This document shows positions 55,273-62,983 of a stretch of DNA of 64,000 nucleotides, piece by piece. The DNA lies in NCBI GenBank assembly GCA_000437315.1, contig FR899415.1, positions 24,180 to 88,179 on the forward strand. Direction: 5' to 3'. This DNA is from Mycoplasma sp. CAG:472. Its GTDB lineage: Bacteria > Bacillota_I > Bacilli_A > RF39 > UBA660. Within the stretch, counting starts at the first letter, position 1. Each line of letters begins with the position of its first letter. The translations under genes and the position numbers were made by a program. The notes below the pieces were generated by a model. That model saw only the letters and a program-made list of their open reading frames with translations, had not been told where the DNA came from and ran no database searches.

Positions 55273-55608
55273 CTAAAGGTTATCTTTTATTACAATTAGT
55301 TTATCATAAAGATTTTCATATAAAAGCTTACTTGCAAGGTCCATCATAATACCATTATTCATCATATGGCCCTCACCTTCTTCGTCTTCACTATTATCTT
55401 TTATAATATTCCAATACACGTTACTATATGCTTTTTTAGTTTTATCACTTATATTATTTAAATTTTCACCAACATCAACAACTATTTTAATTATTTTCAT
55501 ATATTCATTTGTATTATTATAAAAATAATCATAATCTTTATCTTTAGTTTTAATATTTAAAATTTTTAAATTTTTTATAATTTTTTCTACTTTTTGTTTA
55601 TCAGTCAT
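55273..55608 (-). CDS. Third gene of DUF3990 module A, unknown (111 aa)
   Basis: An acidic helical protein (VEKIIKNLKILNIKTKDKDYDYF; KAYSNVYWNIIKDNSEDEEGEGHMMNNGIMMDLASKLLYENLYDKLIVI) that I cannot assign. It starts 2 bases after the stop of the 55611 gene and so is the last gene of the DUF3990 toxin module. Its place matches that of the small DUF3791 antitoxin-like gene in module B, but the sequences are not alike. Function unknown. Confidence 0.6.
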   Translation of the reverse strand: MTDKQKVEKIIKNLKILNIKTKDKDYDYFYNNTNEYMKIIKIVVDVGENLNNISDKTKKAYSNVYWNIIKDNSEDEEGEGHMMNNGIMMDLASKLLYENLYDKLIVIKDNL

Positions 55609-55610
55609 AA

Positions 55611-56048
55611 TTATAATACTTTCCCTTCTTTATAACACTCATAAATATATGATGGATTTTCATAATACATGCTACTATCATAATTATCTATCTTTGTTAT
55701 AATCCATGAAGTTAATACTTTAATTAAGTTATCAATATAATCCTCTTTACTACCACTTATTTGTTTAATAAGTCTTTCATATACAGCACCAATTTCAAAA
55801 TAAGATGGTACTCTACTTTTGCAATTATCTATTTTATAATTACCATTTTCTATATTGCATTCATTAATTATTTCATCACTAACTTTATCTATATTTTCAG
55901 AATGATATACTTCAGCTAAATTATAAATTTTTACTAAAAAATCTTTGCCAATTTTATTTACAACATATTCTTTTGTATTATGAGTTTTTCTAGCAATATA
56001 CTCAATTAAACTGCATAAATAAAATAAATCGTTATCGTAACTACTCAT
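55611..56048 (-). CDS. DUF3990-associated partner protein, module A (145 aa)
   Basis: A cytosolic helical protein with FYLCSLIEYIARKTHNTKEYVVNKIGKDFLVKIYNLAEVYHSENIDKVSDEIINECNI, then a SRVPSYFEIGAVYERLI segment; this type regularly follows DUF3990 genes, which suggests antitoxin or immunity function. It overlaps the toxin gene by 8 bases. The antitoxin role is inferred from the two-gene habit of the family, not from a known motif. Confidence 0.65.
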   Translation of the reverse strand: MSSYDNDLFYLCSLIEYIARKTHNTKEYVVNKIGKDFLVKIYNLAEVYHSENIDKVSDEIINECNIENGNYKIDNCKSRVPSYFEIGAVYERLIKQISGSKEDYIDNLIKVLTSWIITKIDNYDSSMYYENPSYIYECYKEGKVL

Positions 56049-56499
56049 TTGTGCACTCCTTACACTCTAAAAATTTTAAACATTTTAATGCTTTTTCACT
56101 ACAAAATGCAATTTGATGTGTTGGATGTCTAAACTTTGCCAATTCCCAAAATGCCTCTCTTGTTATAACACCATCAATCAAGTCAGTAATATAATTATAA
56201 ATTTGGTCATCTGCCATTGCTCCGATTACAATATCATAATTATGTTTTTTACCATTTCTAGAATTAATTATAAAGTCAAGCCATTCTTCACTCAATATAT
56301 TAAACTCTTTAATTTTTAAATTTAAATTTTCATTGTATTCATATATATTTAATACAGGAGTATCAAATTTTTTTGCCCACTTAATTGCTTGTTCCTTTAA
56401 TATTGTACAATAAAAACCTTCACCAAAATCTTTCGTGTATTTTCCGGTTATAATTTTTGGATTTTCAATTTTATAATAGTTACCATGATATATATTCAT
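56041..56499 (-). CDS. DUF3990 predicted ADP-ribosyltransferase toxin, module A
   Basis: The start at 56499 (MNIYHGNYYKIENPKI) is chosen for GAGG before it, giving 152 aa. Family pattern: YHGN near the start, KDFGEGFYCTILKEQAIKWAKK, YDIVIGAMADDQIY and HQIAFCSEKALKCLKF. DUF3990 is predicted to have the H-Y-[EDQ] ADP-ribosyltransferase fold; the first His and the GFYxT strand are clear. It heads a three-gene module and is about 30% like the toxin of module B at 60474. Target unknown. Confidence 0.82.
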   Translation of the reverse strand: MNIYHGNYYKIENPKIITGKYTKDFGEGFYCTILKEQAIKWAKKFDTPVLNIYEYNENLNLKIKEFNILSEEWLDFIINSRNGKKHNYDIVIGAMADDQIYNYITDLIDGVITREAFWELAKFRHPTHQIAFCSEKALKCLKFLECKECTNE

Positions 56500-56626
56500 A
56501 AAAACCTCATTAATGTCATTATACAATAATTTAAATAATAAACAAAGTGGATACTTTATATTTTTAACAAAATTCAATTATTTATGAAGTGTTGAATGCT
56601 TTTAGTTAATTCTCCTTAACATAAAA

Positions 56627-58198
56627 TTATAGTATAAAAATTTTTGAGTTTCTTTTATAAATCGAAGTAATTATTTTTGCAATCTTTATTCCCTCAATAG
56701 CACTTGTTGTAATACCTCCAGCATAACCAGAACCCTCTCCAATTGGATATAAACCTTTGATATTACTTTCCATATTTTCATTTCTAATAAATTTAACAGG
56801 ACTACTTGTTTTACTTTCTACTGCGGCAATTATGACATTATCATCATCAAAACCTTTTATTTTTTTACCAAAATAAGTAATTGCCTCTTTTAAAGAGGTG
56901 TTTATATAATCAGGAAATACTTCATTAATATTTGCATAGGTATAATTTCCCTTTATTTTTAAGTTTAATAAATCTTTTGGATTATAAACATTATTTTTAT
57001 AGTCTTTAAACGTTTGAACTAATATTTTACCATTTCCTAAACTATATGCTTTCTTTTCTAAGTTTTCTTGATATTTTATACCATCTAAAGGACCCTCACC
57101 AAAATCTTTATTATTAACTGTAACAATAATTGCACTATTTGATATATTACTATCTCTTTTTGAATAACTCATACCATTAATTGATAAATAGCCATACTCA
57201 CTCGAAGAATTTACGACAAATCCTCCCGGGCACATACAAAATGAATATACACCCCTATTAGTGCTTGCTTGATAAGTTAATTTATATTCTGCTGGTGGTA
57301 AGAAATCTTTATACTTTCCATATTGATTTTCATTAATCATATTTTGATCATGCATTATTCTAATTCCCACAGCAAAAGGTTTATTTTCTATTAAAACACC
57401 TTTTTCATAAAGCATATTAAATGTATCTTTTGCACCATGACCAATTGCAATAATTAGATTATCTGTTTCATAAATATCTTTATTATTAATAACTACTCCA
57501 GTAATTTTATTATCCTTTATTAAGATATTTGTTAAAGTGCTTTCAAAATGTATTTCACCACCATTTAAAATAATTTTTTCACGCATATTTTTAACAATAC
57601 CAGTCAATTTATCAGTACCAATATGAGGATGATTTTCATAAAGAATCTTTTCATCAGCACCATTATCATAAAATATTTCAAGTACTTTTGAAATTAAACC
57701 CTCTTTATCTTTAATACTTGTCATAAGTTTTCCATCAGAAAATGTACCTGCTCCACCCTCACCAAAAAGTACATTAGAATTTGAATTTAACTTATTATTA
57801 AGCCAAAACTCTTTAATATCTTTTTCTCTTTCCTCAACTTGTTTTCCTCTTTCAAAAACTATTATTTTATAACCAAGTGAAGATAAAATGTATGAAGCAA
57901 ACATACCTGCCGGACCAAAGCCAATAATTATAATAGGTTTTGATAATATTTTATTACCAGTTACTTTTATTTCATTATTAATAAAATTTGGTTCTAAAAT
58001 ATCTTCATTAAATCTAATTTTTTCATTTGTATTTACTAAAACATCATAAACATAAAAAACATTACTTTTATTTCTTGCATCAATAGATTTATGTAATATC
58101 TTTTGAATAGTAAAATTATCTGTTTTAATTTTCTTAGAAATCATTTCCTTTAAATTATTTGTTTTAACATCTACTTTAATATTTCTAATTCTGATCAT
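56627..58198 (-). CDS. FAD-dependent dehydrogenase, COG2509 family
   Basis: A 523-aa flavoprotein: an N-terminal ~90-residue domain, the FAD motif IIIGFGPAGMFASYILSSLGYKIIVFERG, NVLFGEGGAGTFSDGKLMT, the mid NLIIAIGHGAKDTF, SFCMCPGGFVVNSSSEYGYLSING and a C-terminal GEGSGYAGGITTSAIEGIKIA. The family (annotated as NAD(FAD)-utilising dehydrogenase) is widespread in Firmicutes with no agreed reaction. It overlaps the second flavoprotein gene by 14 bases, so the two are probably made together. Confidence 0.9.
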   Translation of the reverse strand: MIRIRNIKVDVKTNNLKEMISKKIKTDNFTIQKILHKSIDARNKSNVFYVYDVLVNTNEKIRFNEDILEPNFINNEIKVTGNKILSKPIIIIGFGPAGMFASYILSSLGYKIIVFERGKQVEEREKDIKEFWLNNKLNSNSNVLFGEGGAGTFSDGKLMTSIKDKEGLISKVLEIFYDNGADEKILYENHPHIGTDKLTGIVKNMREKIILNGGEIHFESTLTNILIKDNKITGVVINNKDIYETDNLIIAIGHGAKDTFNMLYEKGVLIENKPFAVGIRIMHDQNMINENQYGKYKDFLPPAEYKLTYQASTNRGVYSFCMCPGGFVVNSSSEYGYLSINGMSYSKRDSNISNSAIIVTVNNKDFGEGPLDGIKYQENLEKKAYSLGNGKILVQTFKDYKNNVYNPKDLLNLKIKGNYTYANINEVFPDYINTSLKEAITYFGKKIKGFDDDNVIIAAVESKTSSPVKFIRNENMESNIKGLYPIGEGSGYAGGITTSAIEGIKIAKIITSIYKRNSKIFIL

Positions 58199-59366
58199 TT
58201 ATATTCCTTCCGGCAATTAAACCTGTTATAAAACACTGCATTAAATTATAACCACCACATTTACCTGTTAAATCAAGTATTTCACCAATAAAATATAAAT
58301 TTTTTATAGTATTTGACTCCATCGTAGAAATATTAATATCTGTAAGAGGTATCCCTCCCATAGTTACTTGAGCTTTATCATAATCATTAGTTCCATAAAC
58401 TTTTAAAGTAAATGATGTAAGATATTCCTTAAATAATTTTTTTTCATTTTCAGTAAGACTTTTATATCTAGCTGTTTCTGATATATTAGTTTTTTTAAAA
58501 ATATATTTTAATACTTTATAATTAATTATACTTTCAAATGCGTTAATTAAGCTTAAGTTTTCAAGTAATTTCATTCTATTTTCAATAAATGATTCCTCAG
58601 CAAAAGGTAGAAAATTTATTTTGATAGTTAGATTAGAATTATCCTTTACATATCCACTTAAATTAAAAACACATATACCAGAAATACCATAGTTGGTAAA
58701 CTGAAGTTCACCAGTTTCACAAGATAATAATTTATTATTTTCAAATAAACTTACTTTTGCATTAAGTCTTACACCAGAAAGTTCTTTAATTGAATCTGCC
58801 TTAATTTGAGTTAAACAAGGATACATTTTAGTAAAATTAATACCTAACTTTTTAAGAATTAAATAAAGTTCTCCATCACTACCTGTTTTAGGATAACTTT
58901 TACCTCCACAGGCAATAACCAGTTTATCACACTCATATTTATTATTAATTTTAAATCCAATATTACTTTTCTTAATATCATTTACTTCCTCATTAAAAAT
59001 AAAATTAATACCTAAACTTTTACATTTTTCAAAAAGTAAATTATTTACACTAGCACTATTATGTGAATAAGGATAATAATAACCATTTATAATATCAGGA
59101 TATATCCCTATACTTTCAAGTTTCCTATGCATTAAATCTATTTCCCCAGGATTTATAATATTTTCTATTAAATCAGAGTTTTCAGTAAAATAACAATCAC
59201 TATTAATAATTTCATTTGCATAATTACATCTTCCACTTCCTGTAAGAAGAAGTTTTTTTCCTACTTTATCATTTTTTTCAATTATTGTTACATTATTATT
59301 TCCATTTTTTGCTTTTATAGCACACATCATCCCTGATGGACCCGCACCTATTATTATTATATTCAT
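58185..59366 (-). CDS. FAD-dependent oxidoreductase, HI0933/YhiN family
   Basis: A 393-aa protein with IIIGAGPSGMMCAIKAK (FAD-binding), DKVGKKLLLTGSGRCNYANE, YPKTGSDGELY, TQIKADSIKELSGVRLNAKVSL, GELQFTNYGISG and GGIPLTDINISTMESNTIKNLYFIGEILDLTGKCGGYNLMQCFITG, which define COG2081. No reaction is firmly known. AGGAG precedes the ATG. First gene of a two-flavoprotein unit, after the terminator at 59392. Confidence 0.92.
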   Translation of the reverse strand: MNIIIIGAGPSGMMCAIKAKNGNNNVTIIEKNDKVGKKLLLTGSGRCNYANEIINSDCYFTENSDLIENIINPGEIDLMHRKLESIGIYPDIINGYYYPYSHNSASVNNLLFEKCKSLGINFIFNEEVNDIKKSNIGFKINNKYECDKLVIACGGKSYPKTGSDGELYLILKKLGINFTKMYPCLTQIKADSIKELSGVRLNAKVSLFENNKLLSCETGELQFTNYGISGICVFNLSGYVKDNSNLTIKINFLPFAEESFIENRMKLLENLSLINAFESIINYKVLKYIFKKTNISETARYKSLTENEKKLFKEYLTSFTLKVYGTNDYDKAQVTMGGIPLTDINISTMESNTIKNLYFIGEILDLTGKCGGYNLMQCFITGLIAGRNINDQN

Positions 59367-59391
59367 ACTTTCACTCCTACGACTATTATAT

Positions 59392-59414
59392 CAAAAAAAT
59401 CCTAAAAAGGATTA
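59392..59414 (-). terminator. Intrinsic terminator after the 59449 gene
   Basis: AATCC and GGATT pair around a T loop, followed by seven Ts; it separates the two-TM gene from the flavoprotein unit. Confidence 0.8.
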
Positions 59415-59448
59415 TTATATTTTAAAATTAGTTATCTTAATATTTTAA

Positions 59449-59982
59449 TTATTTTAGTATAAGTTTTCTAACCATTGGTTTTGATAAAGTATTTTCTTCA
59501 GTAGCATGTAAATAGTTTTCATAAGATTTTATTTCTTTATATTCATAATCTCTTTCTAAATTTCTTTCTTCCTCCTGAAGATTTTCAATTAACTCTTTTA
59601 AAATAAGTGCACTCCCATTTAAATCATTGATTTTTTCATTAATTTCTTTTTTAGAACCCATTATTTGATCAGATATAACTTTAAAACAAACATTTAAGCC
59701 TATGAAGCATAATATGTTTTTAACATTTGGAAAAGTACATACAAAACCAGTTATAGTCATAACATTAATTAATACTTCAATTAATATTTTTATTAAAAGT
59801 TTCCTTGTTTTTTTACTTTTTTGACTTTCAATATCTTTTTTCTCATTTTGTTTTTCCTCGATTAAATTTTGAAGTTTTAAAACCATATCTGGTTCATCAT
59901 TAGTTTTAATAACCTTTAAATTGCCATTTTCATTTGTTACAGCATATGTATTCTCATTTAAATTAATATATTCTTTATTCAT
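59449..59982 (-). CDS. Two-TM coiled-coil protein with LSKPMVRK tail
   Basis: A 177-aa protein: a short N-terminal beta part (YINLNENTYAVTNENGNLKVIKT), a coiled coil (LIEEKQNEKKDIESQKSKKTRK), two hydrophobic segments (about 62-82 and 86-104), a second long coiled coil and the tail EENTLSKPMVRKLILK. This plan and tail match the 14704 protein 45 kb away. Single gene, with its own terminator. The conserved tail hints at a shared interaction or localisation signal; function unknown. Confidence 0.75.
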   Translation of the reverse strand: MNKEYINLNENTYAVTNENGNLKVIKTNDEPDMVLKLQNLIEEKQNEKKDIESQKSKKTRKLLIKILIEVLINVMTITGFVCTFPNVKNILCFIGLNVCFKVISDQIMGSKKEINEKINDLNGSALILKELIENLQEEERNLERDYEYKEIKSYENYLHATEENTLSKPMVRKLILK

Positions 59983-60033
59983 AATTACCTCCGAATAAAA
60001 AGTATACTAACATTATTATTAGTAAAAATCAAT

Positions 60034-60062
60034 AAAAAAGATGCCTTAGCATCTATTTTGAA
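60034..60062. repeat. 29-bp direct repeat, distal copy
   Basis: Identical to 61013-61041. It contains a full terminator (AGATGC/GCATCT stem, T tail) on the minus strand and the last codons and stop of the 60046 gene. Confidence 0.92.
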
Positions 60063-60261
60063 TATATATCTTTATATCATTAAGTAAATATTCTTTACCT
60101 AGTGTATGAAGTAATTCATAATTTTTTTCCAAATAAGAAAAGACATCATACTTAGTAAATAAATCGTATGCTTCTTTTCCAGATAAATTATTTTTTAGTT
60201 TATATTCTTCGAGTAAAAAAATTACAAAATCATTTAATTTCTTATCAATCTCTTGGCGCAT
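60046..60261 (-). CDS. DUF3791-type antitoxin-like protein, module B
   Basis: A 71-aa protein: DKKLNDFVIFLLEEYKLKNNLSGKEAYDLFTKYDVFSYLEKNYELLHTLGKEYLLNDIKIYI, the DUF3791 pattern (F.I..LE.Y......S...A...F...G...YL...Y...HT.....I..DI..Y). Such proteins accompany DUF3990 toxins and are thought to neutralise them. It overlaps the previous gene by 17 bases. Its last codons fall in the repeated terminator, so the C-terminus may have been set by a recombination event. Confidence 0.8.
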   Translation of the reverse strand: MRQEIDKKLNDFVIFLLEEYKLKNNLSGKEAYDLFTKYDVFSYLEKNYELLHTLGKEYLLNDIKIYIQNRC

Positions 60262-60499
60262 TTAAAACTCCTGTTTCTATTTCCCCTTTTAGCATATCAA
60301 ATAGCATAAAATAACTAAAATACCACATTTTTGTATTTTCTTTTTCAAGCATTGTATATAACTTTGAATTATAAAGTATTTCTCTTGCTTTTTTATAAGA
60401 TACTTTATAATAATTAACTATTTCATCGCAAATTGAACTTACTTTTGGAACTAAATATAAAGAAAACTCTTTATTACTCATAATCTTCCTCCAATGCAT
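60245..60499 (-). CDS. DUF3990-associated small protein, module B (84 aa)
   Basis: MSNKEFSLYLVPKVSSICDEIVNYYKVSYKKAREILYNSKLYTMLEKENTKMWYFSYFMLF and a TGVLNAP end: the L......YS...LY..L....TK.W..S...LF......E...G pattern of the small protein commonly encoded after DUF3990. It overlaps the toxin by 26 bases and the next gene by 17. Possibly antitoxin or co-factor; not shown. Confidence 0.72.
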   Translation of the reverse strand: MHWRKIMSNKEFSLYLVPKVSSICDEIVNYYKVSYKKAREILYNSKLYTMLEKENTKMWYFSYFMLFDMLKGEIETGVLNAPRD

Positions 60500-60971
60500 A
60501 TGTGCAAATATATTTTAAATACTTTAAGGATTTTTCAGTATGAAAGGAAATTTGATTAGAAAGTTTATATGTTTTTAATCTTTCAATAGTTTCTTTATAA
60601 GTTAGTACTCCACTATCATATAAATCTAAAACTTTGTATAATGTATCGTCAGCTACTGGTCCCATAACAACATCATATTCATGAGTAAAGTTATCATCTT
60701 TTCTATTAGCATAAACAAAATCAAGCCATTTTTCTGACGCAGTTAAAAAATTTAAAACATTTAAGTCATTATCTTCATTATATTCAAATTCATTTACATA
60801 TCTAAAAATTAATTTATCTGAATTTATTCTAGATTTTTTTACAAAAGTCCATTTTACTGCTTGATCATAATCAGTTGTAGTATAAAAACCTTTACCAAAA
60901 TCAGTCTTATTATTAAGTAATTCAAAATCTGGAACTACTACAGGTGATAAACTTCCATGAAATAATTGCAC
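60474..60971 (-). CDS. DUF3990 predicted ADP-ribosyltransferase toxin, module B
   Basis: A 165-aa protein: MQLFHGSL with the first catalytic His, TDFGKGFYTTTDYDQAVKWTF, YDVVMGPVADDTLYKVLDLY and NQISFHTEKSLKYLKYI, which is the DUF3990 pattern seen in module A. It heads the three-gene module 60971-60046. The module lies between two 29-bp direct repeats, one at the htpG 3' end, so it may be a recent insertion. Target unknown. Confidence 0.85.
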   Translation of the reverse strand: MQLFHGSLSPVVVPDFELLNNKTDFGKGFYTTTDYDQAVKWTFVKKSRINSDKLIFRYVNEFEYNEDNDLNVLNFLTASEKWLDFVYANRKDDNFTHEYDVVMGPVADDTLYKVLDLYDSGVLTYKETIERLKTYKLSNQISFHTEKSLKYLKYICTYALEEDYE

Positions 60972-61012
60972 ATTAATCCCTCCATATATATTTTATCATA
61001 ATTTTATTATCA

Positions 61013-61041
61013 AAAAAAGATGCCTTAGCATCTATTTTGAA
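61013..61041. repeat. 29-bp direct repeat, htpG copy (terminator)
   Basis: Identical to 60034-60062. On the minus strand it is the htpG end (SK-stop) followed by AGATGC-TAAG-GCATCT and Ts, an intrinsic terminator. Confidence 0.92.
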
Positions 61042-62915
61042 AGAAGTTCACATACTAAATTAGAAAGTTCTGTTGGATTATCAATAGGAAGTCCTTCGAT
61101 TAATTTACTTTGAGCATATAAAACTTTAGTATATTTTTCAAACTGCTTTTCATTATCTTTATATAATTCTTTTAATTTAGCAAGTATTGGATGACTATCA
61201 TTTATTTCAAGTGTTAATGATGAAGATACTTTTTCACTGTTTGGCATAGCATTAATTACTTTTTCCATTTGAGTTGAAATAGCACCGTTACTTGTTAAAC
61301 AAACTGGATGATTTTTAAGTTTATCAGTAATTTTTACATCACTTACTTTATCCTTTAAAATATCTTTCATTTTAGATAGCATATCTTTACTTTCTTCATT
61401 TAATTTAGAAAGTTCTTCTTTTTCATCCTTAGTATCTAAATCAAGGGATGAATCACATACATTTTTAAATGTTTTTTCCATAAAAGTATTTATAGCTCCA
61501 ATTGTAAATTCATCAGCATAATCAGTTAAATATAAAATATCAAAATCTTTTTCTTTAACCATTTCCACTTGAGGTAATAAATCAATTTTTTCTACAGTTT
61601 CACCACAAGCATAATAAATCTCTTTTTGATCATTTTTCATAGAATCTACATACTCTTTTAGAGTAATAAAATCTTTTTTCTTAGAACTATAAAAGATTAA
61701 TAAATCAAGTACTTTATCTTTATTTATACCATAGCTTCCATAAATACCAAATTTAATTTGATTACCAAAATCCTTAAAGAATTTTTTATAGCCCTCAAAG
61801 TCCTTAGTAAGAAGTTCTATTAAAGCAGAATGGATTTTAGTTTCTATTCCTTTTGCAATTCCAAGAACATGTCTATCATTTTGAAGTGTTTCACGAGATA
61901 TATTTAAAGGTATATCATCAGTATCAACTACTCCCTTTACAAAAGAGTAATAATCAGGAAGTAATTTTTCACATTTATCCATAATTAGTACACCATTTGT
62001 ATAAAGTTCTAATCCTTTTTTATATTCTTTATAATAATAATCAAATGGAGCATGTGATGGAATAAATAATAGTGCTTTATAATTTTCTAAACCTTCAGCA
62101 TTATAATGAATTACTTTTAAAGGTTTTTCATAGTCAGAAAATTTTGATGTATAAAAGTTATTATATTCTTCCTCAGTTATATCTTTCTTATCTTTTTTCC
62201 ATAAAGGTTTCATTGAATTTAAAGTTTGAACTTCAGTATAAGTTTCATATTCATCTTTAGTTCCCTCTTTTAAACGAGAATTCTCTACTTCCATCATAAT
62301 AGGGTATTTTATGTAATCACTATACTTTTTAATTAGATTTCTTATAGTGTATTCTTCCATAAAATCAGAATATTTTTCATCTTCAGTATCATCTTTTAAA
62401 TAAAGAATAATATCTGTACCATTTTCTTTTTTTGTAGCCTTACCAATAGTGTAACCCTCTACGCCTTCACTAGTCCAAATATATGAATCATCACTACCAA
62501 TCTTTTTAGAAATAACTTCAACTTTTTTAGATACCATAAATGCTGAATAAAAACCTACACCAAATTGTCCAATTATTTCACTATCTTTACTATCAGGATT
62601 TTCCTCTTTAAATCTAAGTGAACCACTTTCTGCTATTGTACCAAGAGATTTATCAAGTTCTTCTTCATCCATACCAATACCATTATCTGAAATAGTAATT
62701 GTCCTATCACTTTTATTTACAGAAATAAATATTTTAAAATCTGATGGATTAATATTAAGTTTTGCATCTTTAGATTTTTCAAAAGCAAGCTTATCAATAG
62801 CATCACTTGCATTAGATATAAGTTCTCTTAAAAATATTTCCTTATTTGTATAAATTGAGTTAATCATTAAATCAAGTACTCTTTTACTTGATGACTTAAA
62901 TTCTTTCTTTTTCAT
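61032..62915 (-). CDS. htpG: Chaperone HtpG (Hsp90)
   Basis: An ATP-dependent dimeric chaperone, 627 aa. The start at 62915 (MKKKEFKSSSKRVLDLMINSIYTNKEIFLRELISNASDAIDKL) follows GGAG at nine bases; the upstream in-frame start has no site. GHKL ATPase motifs are present: DNGIGMDEEELDKSLGTIAESGS and GQFGVGFYSAFMVSKKV; the middle domain has LYTNGVLIMDKCEKLLPDY and SRETLQNDR with the catalytic Arg. The C-terminal dimerisation domain is normal length. The gene ends in the repeated terminator. Confidence 0.98.
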   Translation of the reverse strand: MKKKEFKSSSKRVLDLMINSIYTNKEIFLRELISNASDAIDKLAFEKSKDAKLNINPSDFKIFISVNKSDRTITISDNGIGMDEEELDKSLGTIAESGSLRFKEENPDSKDSEIIGQFGVGFYSAFMVSKKVEVISKKIGSDDSYIWTSEGVEGYTIGKATKKENGTDIILYLKDDTEDEKYSDFMEEYTIRNLIKKYSDYIKYPIMMEVENSRLKEGTKDEYETYTEVQTLNSMKPLWKKDKKDITEEEYNNFYTSKFSDYEKPLKVIHYNAEGLENYKALLFIPSHAPFDYYYKEYKKGLELYTNGVLIMDKCEKLLPDYYSFVKGVVDTDDIPLNISRETLQNDRHVLGIAKGIETKIHSALIELLTKDFEGYKKFFKDFGNQIKFGIYGSYGINKDKVLDLLIFYSSKKKDFITLKEYVDSMKNDQKEIYYACGETVEKIDLLPQVEMVKEKDFDILYLTDYADEFTIGAINTFMEKTFKNVCDSSLDLDTKDEKEELSKLNEESKDMLSKMKDILKDKVSDVKITDKLKNHPVCLTSNGAISTQMEKVINAMPNSEKVSSSLTLEINDSHPILAKLKELYKDNEKQFEKYTKVLYAQSKLIEGLPIDNPTELSNLVCELLSK

Positions 62916-62983
62916 TATTTTCATCTCCAAGAATGTTATACCACATAAAAATAGCACTTGTCAAGTTAAAGTGCTATTAATTA

